The notes: generated by a model not told the origin, from the sequence alone. A stretch of 64,000 nucleotides of DNA from Prevotella sp. (GCA_016291495.1 JAEEXI010000012.1:16258-80257); one strand, 5' to 3'; shown: positions 38,022-48,517, numbered from the stretch's first letter. Numbers and translations are program-made.

Positions 38022-41000
38022 TTAATTCCCCGCCATAATGATTGCTACCATCTTGACAATATCCGTCACGTTGATCTCACCATCGCCATTCAAGTCGGCA
38101 GCTGCCTTGTTGAAGTTGGCTGGATTCTTCTCCATGATATAGTTCACCGTTGCCACAATGTCCGTTACGTTCACCAGTTTGTCATTGTTAGCATCACCCA
38201 TGATGATATCGTTTGTAGGCTCGATAAAGAAGAAATCCTTCCATTGATCGGCAGCCTGATAGGCTGGTATTGAAGCTTCTGGCACTTGCAACTTGCAGTT
38301 CCATTTGTTAATGTCGTCCAATGCCTGAGTTCCACAAACAGGCGGCGTAGCAGCGCGGCTGATAAATTTTGTCATTGCCGTACAGTCGGAGAACGCTTCG
38401 TTGCCAATATTGGCTACTTGCGTTCCACAGGCGAAGTAGTCGAGGCTGCTGCAACCTGAGAACGCCCAGTCGCCGATAGTCGTCACTCCATCGCCAATAA
38501 TCACGTTCTTCAGACTGTTACAACCATAGAACTCATTTGGCGATATCTCCGTTTCTTTATCCGTAATTGTCACCGTCTTCAGTGATGTATTGCGATAAAA
38601 GAGAGAAATCGAATAAGAGATATTACGTCCGATATACACCTCATCCAAAGGACAACTATAGAACAACGGATTACTTCCGTTGCTGCCTAATGTTAATGGC
38701 ATATCGTCACTATTACGGTCTTCCATATTGACGTTTGCCAAACTGGTACAGCCATAGAACACATAGTCATTAATTTTCGTCACAGACTGCGGAATTACTA
38801 TCTGGGGCAATGCAGAACAATTATTGAAGGCATAAGTTCCAAAGGTTTCGACCTTGTTGCCAATCTGTATATCCGTCAATGCAGAACAATCTGAGAATGT
38901 ATACTGGTTAATCGTCATCACACCTGTACCCATCTCCACAGAAGTCATGCTGGAACATTTTTGGAAACCATAGTCTCCGATGCTTGTTACTGCATCCGGA
39001 ATTACAATACTTTGCAGAGATGAGCAACCTGAGAAAGCATAAGCACCAATGGAAGCAATTTTCTCACCCAACATAGCTGACTCTAACAAGGTACAACCTT
39101 GAAAGGCATTATTGCCAAGATTGCCTTCAAAAGAAAGACTTACTTCTTTGATGAAATTATTCTGAAAACATACATACGGATTGACATTCTTCACCGTCAT
39201 ATTGATTCCTAGATACGACACACTTTTACCGATATTTATCTTCTCTGCTGATTCATTATAGGCACAATCTATAGCATCACAAGTACGTTCTGAAGGACTG
39301 ACGGGTACATACTTCACACCATCCACCTCAAACATACTACTCAAGAATGGATATACCTTTTTATTACTAAGGTCCGTATATAAATCATTTGCTACATAGT
39401 TCACTGTACCTGCTGCATAAGAATACCCAGTTGGTGGAGTATTTGTCAGCCATATTACTTTTGTTGGATTACTACCACTAAATGCATCACTTCCTATAGA
39501 TAGGACTCCTGAACCAATAATAACAGACTTAAGCTTTGTGTTATTAAACGCACTACGACCAATGCTCGTCACGCTGTTGGGAATGGTAACTGAAGTTAAG
39601 TTAGAACAACCATGGAACGCATAATCTCCAATGCTCGTCACGCTGTTGGGGATAGTGACGGAGGTAAGGCCACTACAACAAAAGAACACATACATTCCAA
39701 TACTCGTCACGCTATTTCCAATTGTTACTGAGATAAGACCACTACAATTAGAGAAGGCATAACTACCAATACTTGTCACACTATTTCCAATTGTTACTGA
39801 GGTCAGACCAGTACAATCAGAGAACGCACTATTACCAATGCTCTCCACTTCATCACCTATAACCACTTCTTTAATAGAGGATAAACCTCTAAACCATGAG
39901 CCTATTTCTTTGCAATGGAATGTTACTGAGGTTAGGCCCTTGCAGCCAGAAAACGCACTACTACCGATGCTCGTCACGCTGTTTGGAATAGTTACTGAAG
40001 TAAGACCACTACAGCCATAGAACGCACTACTACCAATGCTCTCCACTTCATCACCTATAACCACTTCATTAATAGAGGATAAGCCACTAAACCATGAGCC
40101 TATTTCTTTGCAATGGAATGTTACTGAGATTAGGCCATTGCAGCCAGAGAACGCACTACTACCGATGCTCGTCACGCTGTTGGGGATGTTAATAGAGGTC
40201 AAGCCAGTGCACCCATAGAACGCATCATCGCCAATGCTCGTCACGCTGTTTGGAATAATTACTGAGGTTAGGCCTTTGCAGCCAGAGAATGCACTACTAC
40301 CGATGCTCGTCACGCTGTTAGGAATAGTTACTGAAGTAAGACCACTACAACCATAGAACGCATAATCGACAATATTCTCCACTTCATCACCTATAACCAC
40401 TTCTTTAATAGAGGATAAACCTCTAAACCATGAGCCTATTTCTTTGCAATGGAATGTTACTGAAGTCAGACCACTACAGCCAGAAAATGCAAAACTGCCG
40501 ATGCTCGTCACGCTGTTGGGAATAGTTACCGAAGTCAGACCACTACAATCATAGAACGCATATTTCCCAATGCTCGTCACGCTATTTCCAATTGTTACTG
40601 AGGTCAGGCCACTACAACCATTGAACGCACTACCGCCAATGCTCTCCACTTCATCACCTATAATCACTTCTTTAATAGAGGACAAACCATTAAACCATAA
40701 GCCTATTTCTTTGCAATGGAATGTTACTGAGGCCAGACCACTACAGCCAGAAAATGCAAAACTGCCGATGCTCGTCACACTATTTCCAATTGTTACTGAG
40801 GTCAGGCCACTACAACCATTGAACGCACTACCATCGATGCTCGTCACGCTGTTGGGAATAGTTACGGTGGTTAGGTCACTACAGCCAGAGAACGCACTAC
40901 TGCCGATGCTCTCCACGCAATTTCCAATTGTTACTGAGGTCAGACCACTACAACCAGAGAACGCACTATTACCAATGCTCTCCACTTCATCACCTATAAA

Positions 41001-41609
41001 CACTTCTTTAATAGAAGATAAGTATCTAAACCATGAGCCTATTTCTTTGCAATAGAATGTTACTGAGGTTAGGCCACTACAACCAGAGAACGCAGAACCA
41101 CCAATGCTCGTCACGCTGTTGGGGATGGTGACGGAGGTAAGGCCAGTACAGCCATAGAATGCATTATCGCCAATGCTCGTCACGCTGTTGGGGATGGTTA
41201 TTGAAGTAAGACCACTACAATCAGAGAACGCATAATCACCAATACTCGTCACGCTATTGCCGATAGTGACGGAGGTAAGGCCAGTACAACCTAAGAACAC
41301 ATACTTTCCGATGCTCGTCACACTGTTAGGAATGGTAACGGAGGTAAGGCTGGAGCAGTAACAGAAAGCATCGATTCCAATAGTGGTTACTCCATCATTT
41401 ATAACTATTACCTCAATTATATTTCTAAAATCTTTCCATGGAATACTACTACTATTATAATTAGACATTGCTCCTGTTCCTGAGATAGTGAGGGTTTGAG
41501 TGGCTTCGTCATATACCCATGTGAGGTTGTCACCACAAGTACCGCTATTAGCTGCACTCACCACCATCGGGAGCATCATCGTCACTAGTATAAATAACAG
41601 CTTCTTCAT
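38022..41609 (-). CDS. BspA-like leucine-rich repeat surface protein with dockerin-like C-terminus
   Basis: A secreted protein of 1195 residues. It has a signal peptide (residues 1-19, VVSA-AN), a short cap, and more than 30 LRR_5/BspA-type repeats of about 23 residues (consensus LTSVTIPNSVTSIGSSAFSGC). Longer modules containing TFHCKEIGSWF and VVIGDEVESIG recur at least five times. The last 65 residues hold two EF-hand-like loops (DANNDKLVNVTDI and DLNGDGEINVTDI), as in dockerins. BspA relatives bind host or matrix proteins. The open frame extends to 41846, but ATG 41609 gives the signal peptide and follows a promoter. Confidence 0.9.
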   Translation of the reverse strand: MKKLLFILVTMMLPMVVSAANSGTCGDNLTWVYDEATQTLTISGTGAMSNYNSSSIPWKDFRNIIEVIVINDGVTTIGIDAFCYCSSLTSVTIPNSVTSIGKYVFLGCTGLTSVTIGNSVTSIGDYAFSDCSGLTSITIPNSVTSIGDNAFYGCTGLTSVTIPNSVTSIGGSAFSGCSGLTSVTFYCKEIGSWFRYLSSIKEVFIGDEVESIGNSAFSGCSGLTSVTIGNCVESIGSSAFSGCSDLTTVTIPNSVTSIDGSAFNGCSGLTSVTIGNSVTSIGSFAFSGCSGLASVTFHCKEIGLWFNGLSSIKEVIIGDEVESIGGSAFNGCSGLTSVTIGNSVTSIGKYAFYDCSGLTSVTIPNSVTSIGSFAFSGCSGLTSVTFHCKEIGSWFRGLSSIKEVVIGDEVENIVDYAFYGCSGLTSVTIPNSVTSIGSSAFSGCKGLTSVIIPNSVTSIGDDAFYGCTGLTSINIPNSVTSIGSSAFSGCNGLISVTFHCKEIGSWFSGLSSINEVVIGDEVESIGSSAFYGCSGLTSVTIPNSVTSIGSSAFSGCKGLTSVTFHCKEIGSWFRGLSSIKEVVIGDEVESIGNSAFSDCTGLTSVTIGNSVTSIGSYAFSNCSGLISVTIGNSVTSIGMYVFFCCSGLTSVTIPNSVTSIGDYAFHGCSNLTSVTIPNSVTSIGRSAFNNTKLKSVIIGSGVLSIGSDAFSGSNPTKVIWLTNTPPTGYSYAAGTVNYVANDLYTDLSNKKVYPFLSSMFEVDGVKYVPVSPSERTCDAIDCAYNESAEKINIGKSVSYLGINMTVKNVNPYVCFQNNFIKEVSLSFEGNLGNNAFQGCTLLESAMLGEKIASIGAYAFSGCSSLQSIVIPDAVTSIGDYGFQKCSSMTSVEMGTGVMTINQYTFSDCSALTDIQIGNKVETFGTYAFNNCSALPQIVIPQSVTKINDYVFYGCTSLANVNMEDRNSDDMPLTLGSNGSNPLFYSCPLDEVYIGRNISYSISLFYRNTSLKTVTITDKETEISPNEFYGCNSLKNVIIGDGVTTIGDWAFSGCSSLDYFACGTQVANIGNEAFSDCTAMTKFISRAATPPVCGTQALDDINKWNCKLQVPEASIPAYQAADQWKDFFFIEPTNDIIMGDANNDKLVNVTDIVATVNYIMEKNPANFNKAAADLNGDGEINVTDIVKMVAIIMAGN
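39540..41340. repeat. Tandem DNA repeats encoding leucine-rich repeats
   Basis: Repeat units of about 69 bases, plus larger modules beginning CTCCACTTCATCACCTATAA near 39840, 40038, 40377, 40647 and 40979, are nearly identical at the DNA level. Such identity favours gain and loss of units by recombination, and so size variation between strains. Confidence 0.85.
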
Positions 41610-41750
41610 TAATTCCCTGCCATAATTATTAAGTGAAAAAGAAACGCACAAGGGGTCTGTATGAGCGTGTCCCTGTTTGAGCGTACCTTTTACCCTATGT
41701 TGCGTGTTCAGACTGGTGTTCATCATGTCGCAGTAATATTTATGTGAGGA

Positions 41751-41781
41751 CAAAGATACAAATAAGTGAGTAAAAAACAAA
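41751..41781 (-). promoter_or_regulatory. Promoter of the BspA-like gene
   Basis: TTTG (41778-41781), a 19-base spacer and TATCTTTG (41751-41758) on the minus strand. It leaves a leader of about 135 bases before ATG 41609. The spacer shares CTCACTTATTTGTA with the pheT promoter. Confidence 0.75.
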
Positions 41782-41793
41782 AACATTGTGGCT

Positions 41794-42050
41794 TTTTTTG
41801 TATAAGATGCTTGAAATCGATGGATGAGAGAGCTCCAAATTAGCACCTTAGTTTCTCATAGCTTACTCATACCTTGCTCATAGGTTGCTCATAGGCATCT
41901 CATAGGATACTCTATCCTTTCTCTATGGTTTCTATATAATTTCTCATGCCCTTAGGACATGAGTACGGCATGAGAAAAGTATGGGAAGAACGTGAGAAAA
42001 ATGTGAGAAAGACGTGAGAAAAGGGGAAGAAGGACGTGATTCTTTTTATA
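41794..42050. repeat. Modular intergenic repeat, copy 1
   Basis: Modules from left to right: TTTTTTGTATAAGATGCTT (41794-41812); an array of GCTCATAGG/CATCTCATAGG-like units (41851-41923) ending GATACTCTATCCTT; an 11-bp inverted repeat TTTCTCATGCC (41940-41950) / GGCATGAGAAA (41967-41977) around CTTAGGA; then several CGTGAGAAA units. The same parts make up copy 2 at 62629-62866, with the 19-base end module inverted. No coding frame. It lies between ald and the BspA-like gene. Confidence 0.7.
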
Positions 42051-42060
42051 ATTGAAAAGA

Positions 42061-42208
42061 CCCTCACCCTTCACTCAAAAGCTTTGGAGCCACTTTGTGT
42101 AAAAGGATTGGAATGCGTGAAGGGTGCTCCTGACCCCTCACTGACCCTTCACTCTCTCCTATCCCTTTGTACATCGGCATTTCAGGCCTCTTGAGTGAAG
42201 GGTGAGGG
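42061..42208. repeat. 18-bp inverted repeat spanning about 150 bases
   Basis: CCCTCACCCTTCACTCAA (42061-42078) is the exact reverse complement of 42191-42208. Internal partial copies (GTGAAGGGT, ACCCTTCAC) lie between. No gene. It could be a small non-autonomous element or a large hairpin in the 3' part of the ald transcript. Confidence 0.7.
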
Positions 42209-42217
42209 GGAAAAAGT

Positions 42218-42259
42218 CAGAGGTAAGAGGTAAGAAGTCAGAGGTAAGAAGTGAGAAGG
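42218..42259. repeat. Simple repeat GTCAGAGGTAAGA
   Basis: About four imperfect copies of a 10- to 13-base unit (GTCAGAGGTAAGA and shorter forms). A translated relative of this repeat sits inside leuC at 35283-35317. Confidence 0.7.
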
Positions 42260-42288
42260 ACTGACAGATGTTGATATGCTGTCAGCCC
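42258..42288 (-). terminator. Possible terminator of ald
   Basis: GGACTGACAG and CTGTCAGCCC can pair (7-bp CTGACAG/CTGTCAG core at 42261-42267 and 42279-42285) just past the ald stop. The tail on the minus strand is only moderately T-rich (TCCTTCTCACTTCTT); on the plus strand the tail is TTCTTGTTTTT. Confidence 0.45.
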
Positions 42289-42306
42289 TTCTTGTTTTTG
42301 GCGTTA

Positions 42307-43410
42307 TTAATCCAAGGGGGTATATTCCAAGCCCCACACTTTGGCAACGGCCTCATAGGTGCACTTTCCACCGACCATATTGACACCACGAGCCAGGGAG
42401 CGGTCGTCATGACAAGCCTTTTGCCAGCCCTTATCAGCAAGGGCGATAGCATAACGCAGGGTGGCATTCGTCAGGGCAATGGTACTGGTGTTGGGCACGG
42501 CACCGGGAATGTTTGCCACCGCATAGTGGATGATGCCGTCAACGTCGTAAACGGGTTCGCTATGGGTGGTAGGATGTGACGTCTCGAAACAGCCACCCTG
42601 GTCGATGGCGACATCCACGAGAACGGTGCCCTTCTCCATCAGCGAGAGCATGTCCTTTGTGATGAGTTTAGGGGCAGCATCGCCAGGAATCAAGACGGAG
42701 CCGATGACAACGTCGACGGTAGGCAGCTCCTGACGGATGTTATGCTCAGAAGAATAGAGGGTATGCACATTGGCAGGCAACTCTGCAGCCAGTTGTTTCA
42801 GACGGGGCAGCGAGACATCGGTGATGGTGACATCAGCACCCATGCCGGCAGCAATACGGGCAGCAGCCTCGCCTACCGTTCCACCGCCGAGCACCAGTAC
42901 CTTGGCAGGCTTTACACCTGGCACTCCAGCCATCAGCTTACCCTTGCCACCCTTGGTCTTCTGGAGATAGTAGGCGCCGTTCTGCGCTGCCATCCGTCCT
43001 GCGACCTCACTCATCGGGATGAGCAAGGGCAGTGAACGGTCATCGCGCTCAACAGTCTCATAGGCGATACAGACCGCTCCGCTCTTCATCATCGCCTCCG
43101 TCAGTTCCTTCTCACAGGCGAAATGGAAATAGGTAAACAGTACCTGTCCCTTGCGCACCAACGGGTATTCGGGTGCAATAGGTTCCTTCACCTTCACAAT
43201 CATCTCTGCCTGCGCATAGACATCCTCGATGGTCGGCAGTATCTGTGCTCCTACGGCCTTGTATTGTTCATCGCTGAAACCACTGCCCTCCCCTGCAGTA
43301 TGCTGTACGAAGACAGTATGTCCACGCTTGATCAACTCGGCAACACCTGATGGTGTCATGCCCACACGATTCTCATTGTTCTTAATTTCCTTGGGGACTC
43401 CTACTTTCAT
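42307..43410 (-). CDS. ald: Alanine dehydrogenase
   Basis: NAD-dependent interconversion of L-alanine with pyruvate and ammonia in the cytoplasm. The 367-residue protein starts MKVGVPKEIKNNENRVGMTP and has the family block VKVKEPIAPEYPLV, the Rossmann loop VLVLGGGTVGEAAARIAAGMGADV, and VDVAIDQGGCFETS near the active site. The open frame extends to 43515, but ATG 43410 matches the family start. A TATATTTGC box at 43449-43457 is the likely promoter element. Confidence 0.95.
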   Translation of the reverse strand: MKVGVPKEIKNNENRVGMTPSGVAELIKRGHTVFVQHTAGEGSGFSDEQYKAVGAQILPTIEDVYAQAEMIVKVKEPIAPEYPLVRKGQVLFTYFHFACEKELTEAMMKSGAVCIAYETVERDDRSLPLLIPMSEVAGRMAAQNGAYYLQKTKGGKGKLMAGVPGVKPAKVLVLGGGTVGEAAARIAAGMGADVTITDVSLPRLKQLAAELPANVHTLYSSEHNIRQELPTVDVVIGSVLIPGDAAPKLITKDMLSLMEKGTVLVDVAIDQGGCFETSHPTTHSEPVYDVDGIIHYAVANIPGAVPNTSTIALTNATLRYAIALADKGWQKACHDDRSLARGVNMVGGKCTYEAVAKVWGLEYTPLD

Positions 43411-43448
43411 ATACTTTTCGTTTTTAGTTATAAAACATAAACTATGTG

Positions 43449-43457
43449 GCAAATATA
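43449..43457 (-). promoter_or_regulatory. Probable -7 element for ald
   Basis: TATATTTGC on the minus strand, about 40 bases before the ald start. No good -33 box. The divergent ABC-F promoter element is about 45 bases away. Confidence 0.45.
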
Positions 43458-43499
43458 CAAATAATTTGTGACTTAGGCGATTATTTGCATTTTTTTTTG

Positions 43500-45154
<1,655 letters not shown>

Positions 45155-45155
<1 letters not shown>

Positions 45156-45259
45156 TTGATAATTGAGAATTGAGAATTGAGAATTGAGAATTGACAATTG
45201 AGAATTGATAATTGAGAATTGAGAATTGAGAATTGAGAATTGACAATTGATAATTGAGA
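45155..45259. repeat. Array of 15 heptamers ATTGAGA
   Basis: Fifteen contiguous 7-base units, mostly ATTGAGA with ATTGATA and ATTGACA variants in an ordered higher pattern (ATA, four AGA, ACA, then again ATA, four AGA, ACA). It starts one base after the ABC-F stop codon and ends 14 bases before the sigma-54-like promoter of grpE. Three units equal 21 bases, two helical turns. Confidence 0.9.
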
Positions 45260-45272
45260 ATTGTTCGTGGAT

Positions 45273-45288
45273 TGGCACGGAATTTGCA
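45273..45288 (+). promoter_or_regulatory. Sigma-54 (-24/-12) type promoter of grpE-dnaJ
   Basis: TGGCACG (45273-45279), four bases GAAT, and TTGCA (45284-45288) match the RpoN consensus TGGCACGN4TTGCW at every fixed position, with GG at -24 and GC at -12. The first base would be near 45299, 15 bases before the grpE ATG. No convincing primary-sigma promoter overlaps it. RpoN itself is not in the window. Confidence 0.65.
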
Positions 45289-45313
45289 GTAGAACCTAAA
45301 AATAAGATAAACT

Positions 45314-45901
45314 ATGAAAGAAGAAGAGAAGAACATTCTGGAAGAGGAAGAAACTCTGAAGGAAGAAGAAATAGAAACAGGGAATGTTGAGAACCCTGAG
45401 GATGCCGAAGAATCAGAAGACGCTAAAGAGTCAGAGGATGCTGAGAAGAAAGACCCCTTGGAGGCTGCCCTGGAGGAAATAGAACAACTAAAGACACAGA
45501 TTCTCTATAAGACAGCAGAGTTTGACAACTATCGTAAACGCACGCTGAAGGAGAAGGCAGAGCTGATCCTGAACGGCGGCGAAAAGGCTGTCAGTGCCAT
45601 ACTGCCAGTCATTGACGATATGGAACGCGCTATGGAGAACGGTGAGAAAACAGAAGACCCTGCCGTACTGCGTGAAGGTATGGAACTCATCTACCATAAG
45701 TTCATGAAGGCACTGGAGAGCCTGGGTGTCAAGAAGATAGAGACGGACAATGCCGACTTCAATACCGACCTGCACGAGGCTATCGCTATGGTTCCAGGTA
45801 TGGGCGACGACAAGAAAGGCAAAGTCATCGACTGTCTGCAGACAGGCTATCAGTTGAATGAGAAAGTGATCCGTCACGCCAAAGTGGCAGTTGGACAGTG
45901 A
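45314..45901 (+). CDS. grpE: Nucleotide exchange factor GrpE
   Basis: Co-chaperone that releases ADP from DnaK. The 195-residue protein begins with a very acidic stretch (residues 1-60, mainly Glu and Asp). A long dimer helix follows (FDNYRKRTLKEKAELILNGGEK), then the four-helix region and the C-terminal beta domain (DLHEAIAMVPGMGDDKKGKVIDCLQTGY). Followed after 80 bases by dnaJ; dnaK is not in the window. Confidence 0.96.
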   Translation: MKEEEKNILEEEETLKEEEIETGNVENPEDAEESEDAKESEDAEKKDPLEAALEEIEQLKTQILYKTAEFDNYRKRTLKEKAELILNGGEKAVSAILPVIDDMERAMENGEKTEDPAVLREGMELIYHKFMKALESLGVKKIETDNADFNTDLHEAIAMVPGMGDDKKGKVIDCLQTGYQLNEKVIRHAKVAVGQ

Positions 45902-45974
45902 AGTGAAAAGTGAAGAGTGAAGAATTTGCTACCGCTATTGAGGAAAGCGATTTGGACGAAGTGAAAAGTGAAGA
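45900..45974. repeat. 17-bp direct repeat in the grpE-dnaJ gap
   Basis: GAAGTGAAAAGTGAAGA occurs at 45900-45916 and again at 45958-45974, with AGTGAAGAA-type short repeats and GAATTTGCTACCGC between. It looks like a small dispersed intergenic repeat of this genome. The second copy ends 7 bases before the dnaJ ATG and may carry its ribosome-binding region. Confidence 0.7.
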
Positions 45975-45981
45975 ATAGATA

Positions 45982-47145
45982 ATGGCACAAAAAAGAGACT
46001 ACTACGAGGTGCTTGGCGTTGACAAGAACGCCACAGAAGACCAGATTAAGAAGGCGTACCGCACCATCGCCATCAAATACCACCCTGACCGCAACCCAGG
46101 CAATAAGGAAGCCGAGGAGAAATTCAAGGAGGCGGCTGAGGCTTATGACGTATTGCATGACCCCAAGAAACGTCAGCAGTACGACCAGTTCGGATTCAAT
46201 GCTCCTGGAGCAGGCGGTTTCGACTTCGGCGGTTTCAACGCCACCAGCATGAACATGGACGATATCTTCTCTATGTTTGGCGACATCTTCGGTGGTCGCG
46301 CAGGATTTGGCGGTTTCGGAGGCAATGCGCATCGCGGTCCCCAGCAGCATCGCGGTAGTGATCTTCGACTGAAAGTACGTCTTACCTTGGAGGAAATCGC
46401 GACCGGTGTTACGAAAAAATTCAAGGTACGTAAGGATATCCCTTGCTCCCACTGTCATGGAACTGGTGCTGAAGACGGTAGTGGTACAGAAAATTGTCCG
46501 ACGTGTCACGGCAGCGGTGTGATTACTCATACTACCCAGAGTATCTTCGGCATGATGCAGACGCAGGGTACCTGTCCTACCTGTGGCGGTACTGGACGCG
46601 TCATCAAGAACAAGTGTCACCAATGTGGCGGTACAGGTGTGGAGAAAGGTGAGGAAGTCGTTGAAATCAAGATTCCCGCAGGTGTCGCTGAGGGCATGAT
46701 TATCAATGTTCCTGGCAAAGGTAACGCTGGACACAACAAGGGCGTCAACGGAGATATCCAAGTATTTGTGGAAGAGATAGAGGACGAGCGCTTCATCCGT
46801 GACGACAGCGACCTGATCTATAACCTGTTGCTCGACTTCCCGACGGCAGCCCTGGGAGGCGATGTGGAGATTCCCACCATACAAGGTACCAAGCTGAGAG
46901 TGAAGATGGAACCTGGTACACAGCCAGGCAAGACACTCCGACTGAGAGGAAAGGGTCTGCCTGCCGTTCAGGGCTACGGACGCGGAAACGGCGATCTGGT
47001 TGTGAATATCAGCGTTTACATCCCCAAGACTTTGAGCCGTGAGGAGAAAGAAGCCATTGAACGCTTCAAGCAAAGCGACAACTTCAAGGGCGATGCCGCC
47101 ACGAAGCGGTCTATCTTCCAACGCTTCAAGAATTATTTCAATTAG
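45982..47145 (+). CDS. dnaJ: Chaperone DnaJ
   Basis: Hsp40 of 387 residues that delivers clients to DnaK. J domain with the HPD motif (YHPDRNP, residues about 31-37), a Gly/Phe-rich linker (residues about 68-110), four zinc-binding repeats ([32 protein letters not shown]) and C-terminal client-binding domains. Complete class I DnaJ. Confidence 0.98.
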   Translation: MAQKRDYYEVLGVDKNATEDQIKKAYRTIAIKYHPDRNPGNKEAEEKFKEAAEAYDVLHDPKKRQQYDQFGFNAPGAGGFDFGGFNATSMNMDDIFSMFGDIFGGRAGFGGFGGNAHRGPQQHRGSDLRLKVRLTLEEIATGVTKKFKVRKDIPCSHCHGTGAEDGSGTENCPTCHGSGVITHTTQSIFGMMQTQGTCPTCGGTGRVIKNKCHQCGGTGVEKGEEVVEIKIPAGVAEGMIINVPGKGNAGHNKGVNGDIQVFVEEIEDERFIRDDSDLIYNLLLDFPTAALGGDVEIPTIQGTKLRVKMEPGTQPGKTLRLRGKGLPAVQGYGRGNGDLVVNISVYIPKTLSREEKEAIERFKQSDNFKGDAATKRSIFQRFKNYFN

Positions 47146-47147
47146 GT

Positions 47148-48443
47148 ATGAACTACGAAGAGACCTGCGAATACCTGTATCATCAGATGCCCATGTTTGA
47201 ACGACAGGGAGCATCTGGGTATAAAGAAGGTCTGAGCAATACGCTTGCGCTGGATGAACATTTCGGACATCCGCACAAGCGTTTTTCTACGATCCACGTC
47301 GGAGGAACCAACGGCAAGGGGTCTGTGTCGCATACCCTTGCGGCTGTTTTGCAGAAATGCGGCTACAAGGTAGGACTGTATACCTCTCCCCACCTGGTTG
47401 ACTTCAGGGAGCGCATCCGCGTCAACGGCGAGATGATATCAGAAGACTATATGGTTGATTTCGTAGAACAGGAGCGCAGTTTCTTCGAGCCGCTCTCCCC
47501 TTCTTTCTTTGAGGTAACCACAGCAATGGCCTTCAAGTTTTTTGCCGACAAGCAGGTTGACATAGCCGTCATAGAGGTGGGACTGGGAGGCAGACTGGAT
47601 TGTACGAACATCATTACCCCACTTGTCTCCGTCATCACCAATATCAGTTTTGACCATACCCAATTCCTGGGCGACACTTTGTCGAAGATTGCCTCTGAGA
47701 AGGCGGGTATCATCAAGGAAGGCGTGCCTGTCGTCATTGGTGAAAGTCATGAGGAAACCCGTCCTGTGTTTGAGGCAAAAGCCAAAGAGACTGGCAGTCA
47801 GATTGTCTTTGCCGATGATGACCCAGAGATACTTCAGGCACTCCCCATCGCTCATGGAAGGATGCATTACGTAACCCGTCACTGGGGAGAACTGGACGGC
47901 GACTTAGGCGGCATCTACCAGGAAAAGAACCTCAATACGGTCTTTGCAGCCTTGAAGATGCTGATGGAGAACGGAACCCTTTCGCCCAAGACAGTTGCGT
48001 CGATACTGGCAGACGCATTAAGCAACGTGTGCAGACTGACAGGACTGACAGGAAGATGGCAGGTCGTCAGCGAATCACCCTATACCGTCTGTGATACTGG
48101 TCACAATGTGGGCGGCTGGAACTATCTCAGTCAGCAATTGGCAGAAGTAAAGTGTCGGAAAATGCATTTCGTCTTTGGTATGGTAGACGACAAAGATATC
48201 AATCACGTACTTGACATGCTACCAAAGCATGCTTGCTACTATTTTACCCAGGCAACCACCAAACGAGCAATTCCTGCGGATATCGTCAAGGAAAAAGCCT
48301 TGCAACACGGACTCTCTGGAGATTGCTATCCATCTGTATACAAAGCATATAGGGCGGCAAAGGAAGTCGCAAAATCAGACGATTTTATTTTCATTGGAGG
48401 CAGCAGTTACCTGGTTGGAGACTTCCTCAAAAACTGCATTTAG
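47148..48443 (+). CDS. folC: Bifunctional folylpolyglutamate/dihydrofolate synthase
   Basis: Adds glutamate to folates in the cytoplasm. The 431-residue Mur-ligase-like protein has the ATP loop HVGGTNGKGSVSHTLA, the omega-type segment TSPHLVDFRERIRVNG, VIEVGLGGRLDCTNI and SNISFDH-like SFDHTQFLGDTLSKIASEKAGIIK. In the C-terminal domain VCDTGHNVGG is visible. It starts 2 bases after dnaJ and is probably cotranscribed with the chaperones. Confidence 0.95.
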   Translation: MNYEETCEYLYHQMPMFERQGASGYKEGLSNTLALDEHFGHPHKRFSTIHVGGTNGKGSVSHTLAAVLQKCGYKVGLYTSPHLVDFRERIRVNGEMISEDYMVDFVEQERSFFEPLSPSFFEVTTAMAFKFFADKQVDIAVIEVGLGGRLDCTNIITPLVSVITNISFDHTQFLGDTLSKIASEKAGIIKEGVPVVIGESHEETRPVFEAKAKETGSQIVFADDDPEILQALPIAHGRMHYVTRHWGELDGDLGGIYQEKNLNTVFAALKMLMENGTLSPKTVASILADALSNVCRLTGLTGRWQVVSESPYTVCDTGHNVGGWNYLSQQLAEVKCRKMHFVFGMVDDKDINHVLDMLPKHACYYFTQATTKRAIPADIVKEKALQHGLSGDCYPSVYKAYRAAKEVAKSDDFIFIGGSSYLVGDFLKNCI

Positions 48444-48508
48444 GTGTTTTTAACACTCTTATAAACGTTTTTTTCCACGTTTCATTCGTTCAATTCGTTT
48501 TTTTTCGG

Positions 48509-48517
48509 TTACTTTGC
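48509..48517 (+). promoter_or_regulatory. Probable -7 element for the galactose operon
   Basis: TTACTTTGC about 36 bases before galM, in a gap of 109 bases after folC. It departs from TAnnTTTG at one position. A small GTGTT/AACAC hairpin at 48444-48456 may end the folC transcript. Confidence 0.4.

Noticed and set aside
41851..41923. CRISPR array
   Set aside because: The units are 9-11 bases, contiguous and without spacers, and no cas gene is near. It is a simple tandem repeat.
42257..42300. Plus-strand terminator reading of the hairpin after ald
   Set aside because: The T-rich side is on the plus strand, but no plus-strand gene ends here. The hairpin was kept as a weak ald terminator instead.
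45874..47214. Open frame of 446 codons on the minus strand opposite dnaJ
   Set aside because: It is the antisense shadow of dnaJ. Its product is rich in Val, Leu and Thr without domain order, while dnaJ on the other strand has all its motifs.
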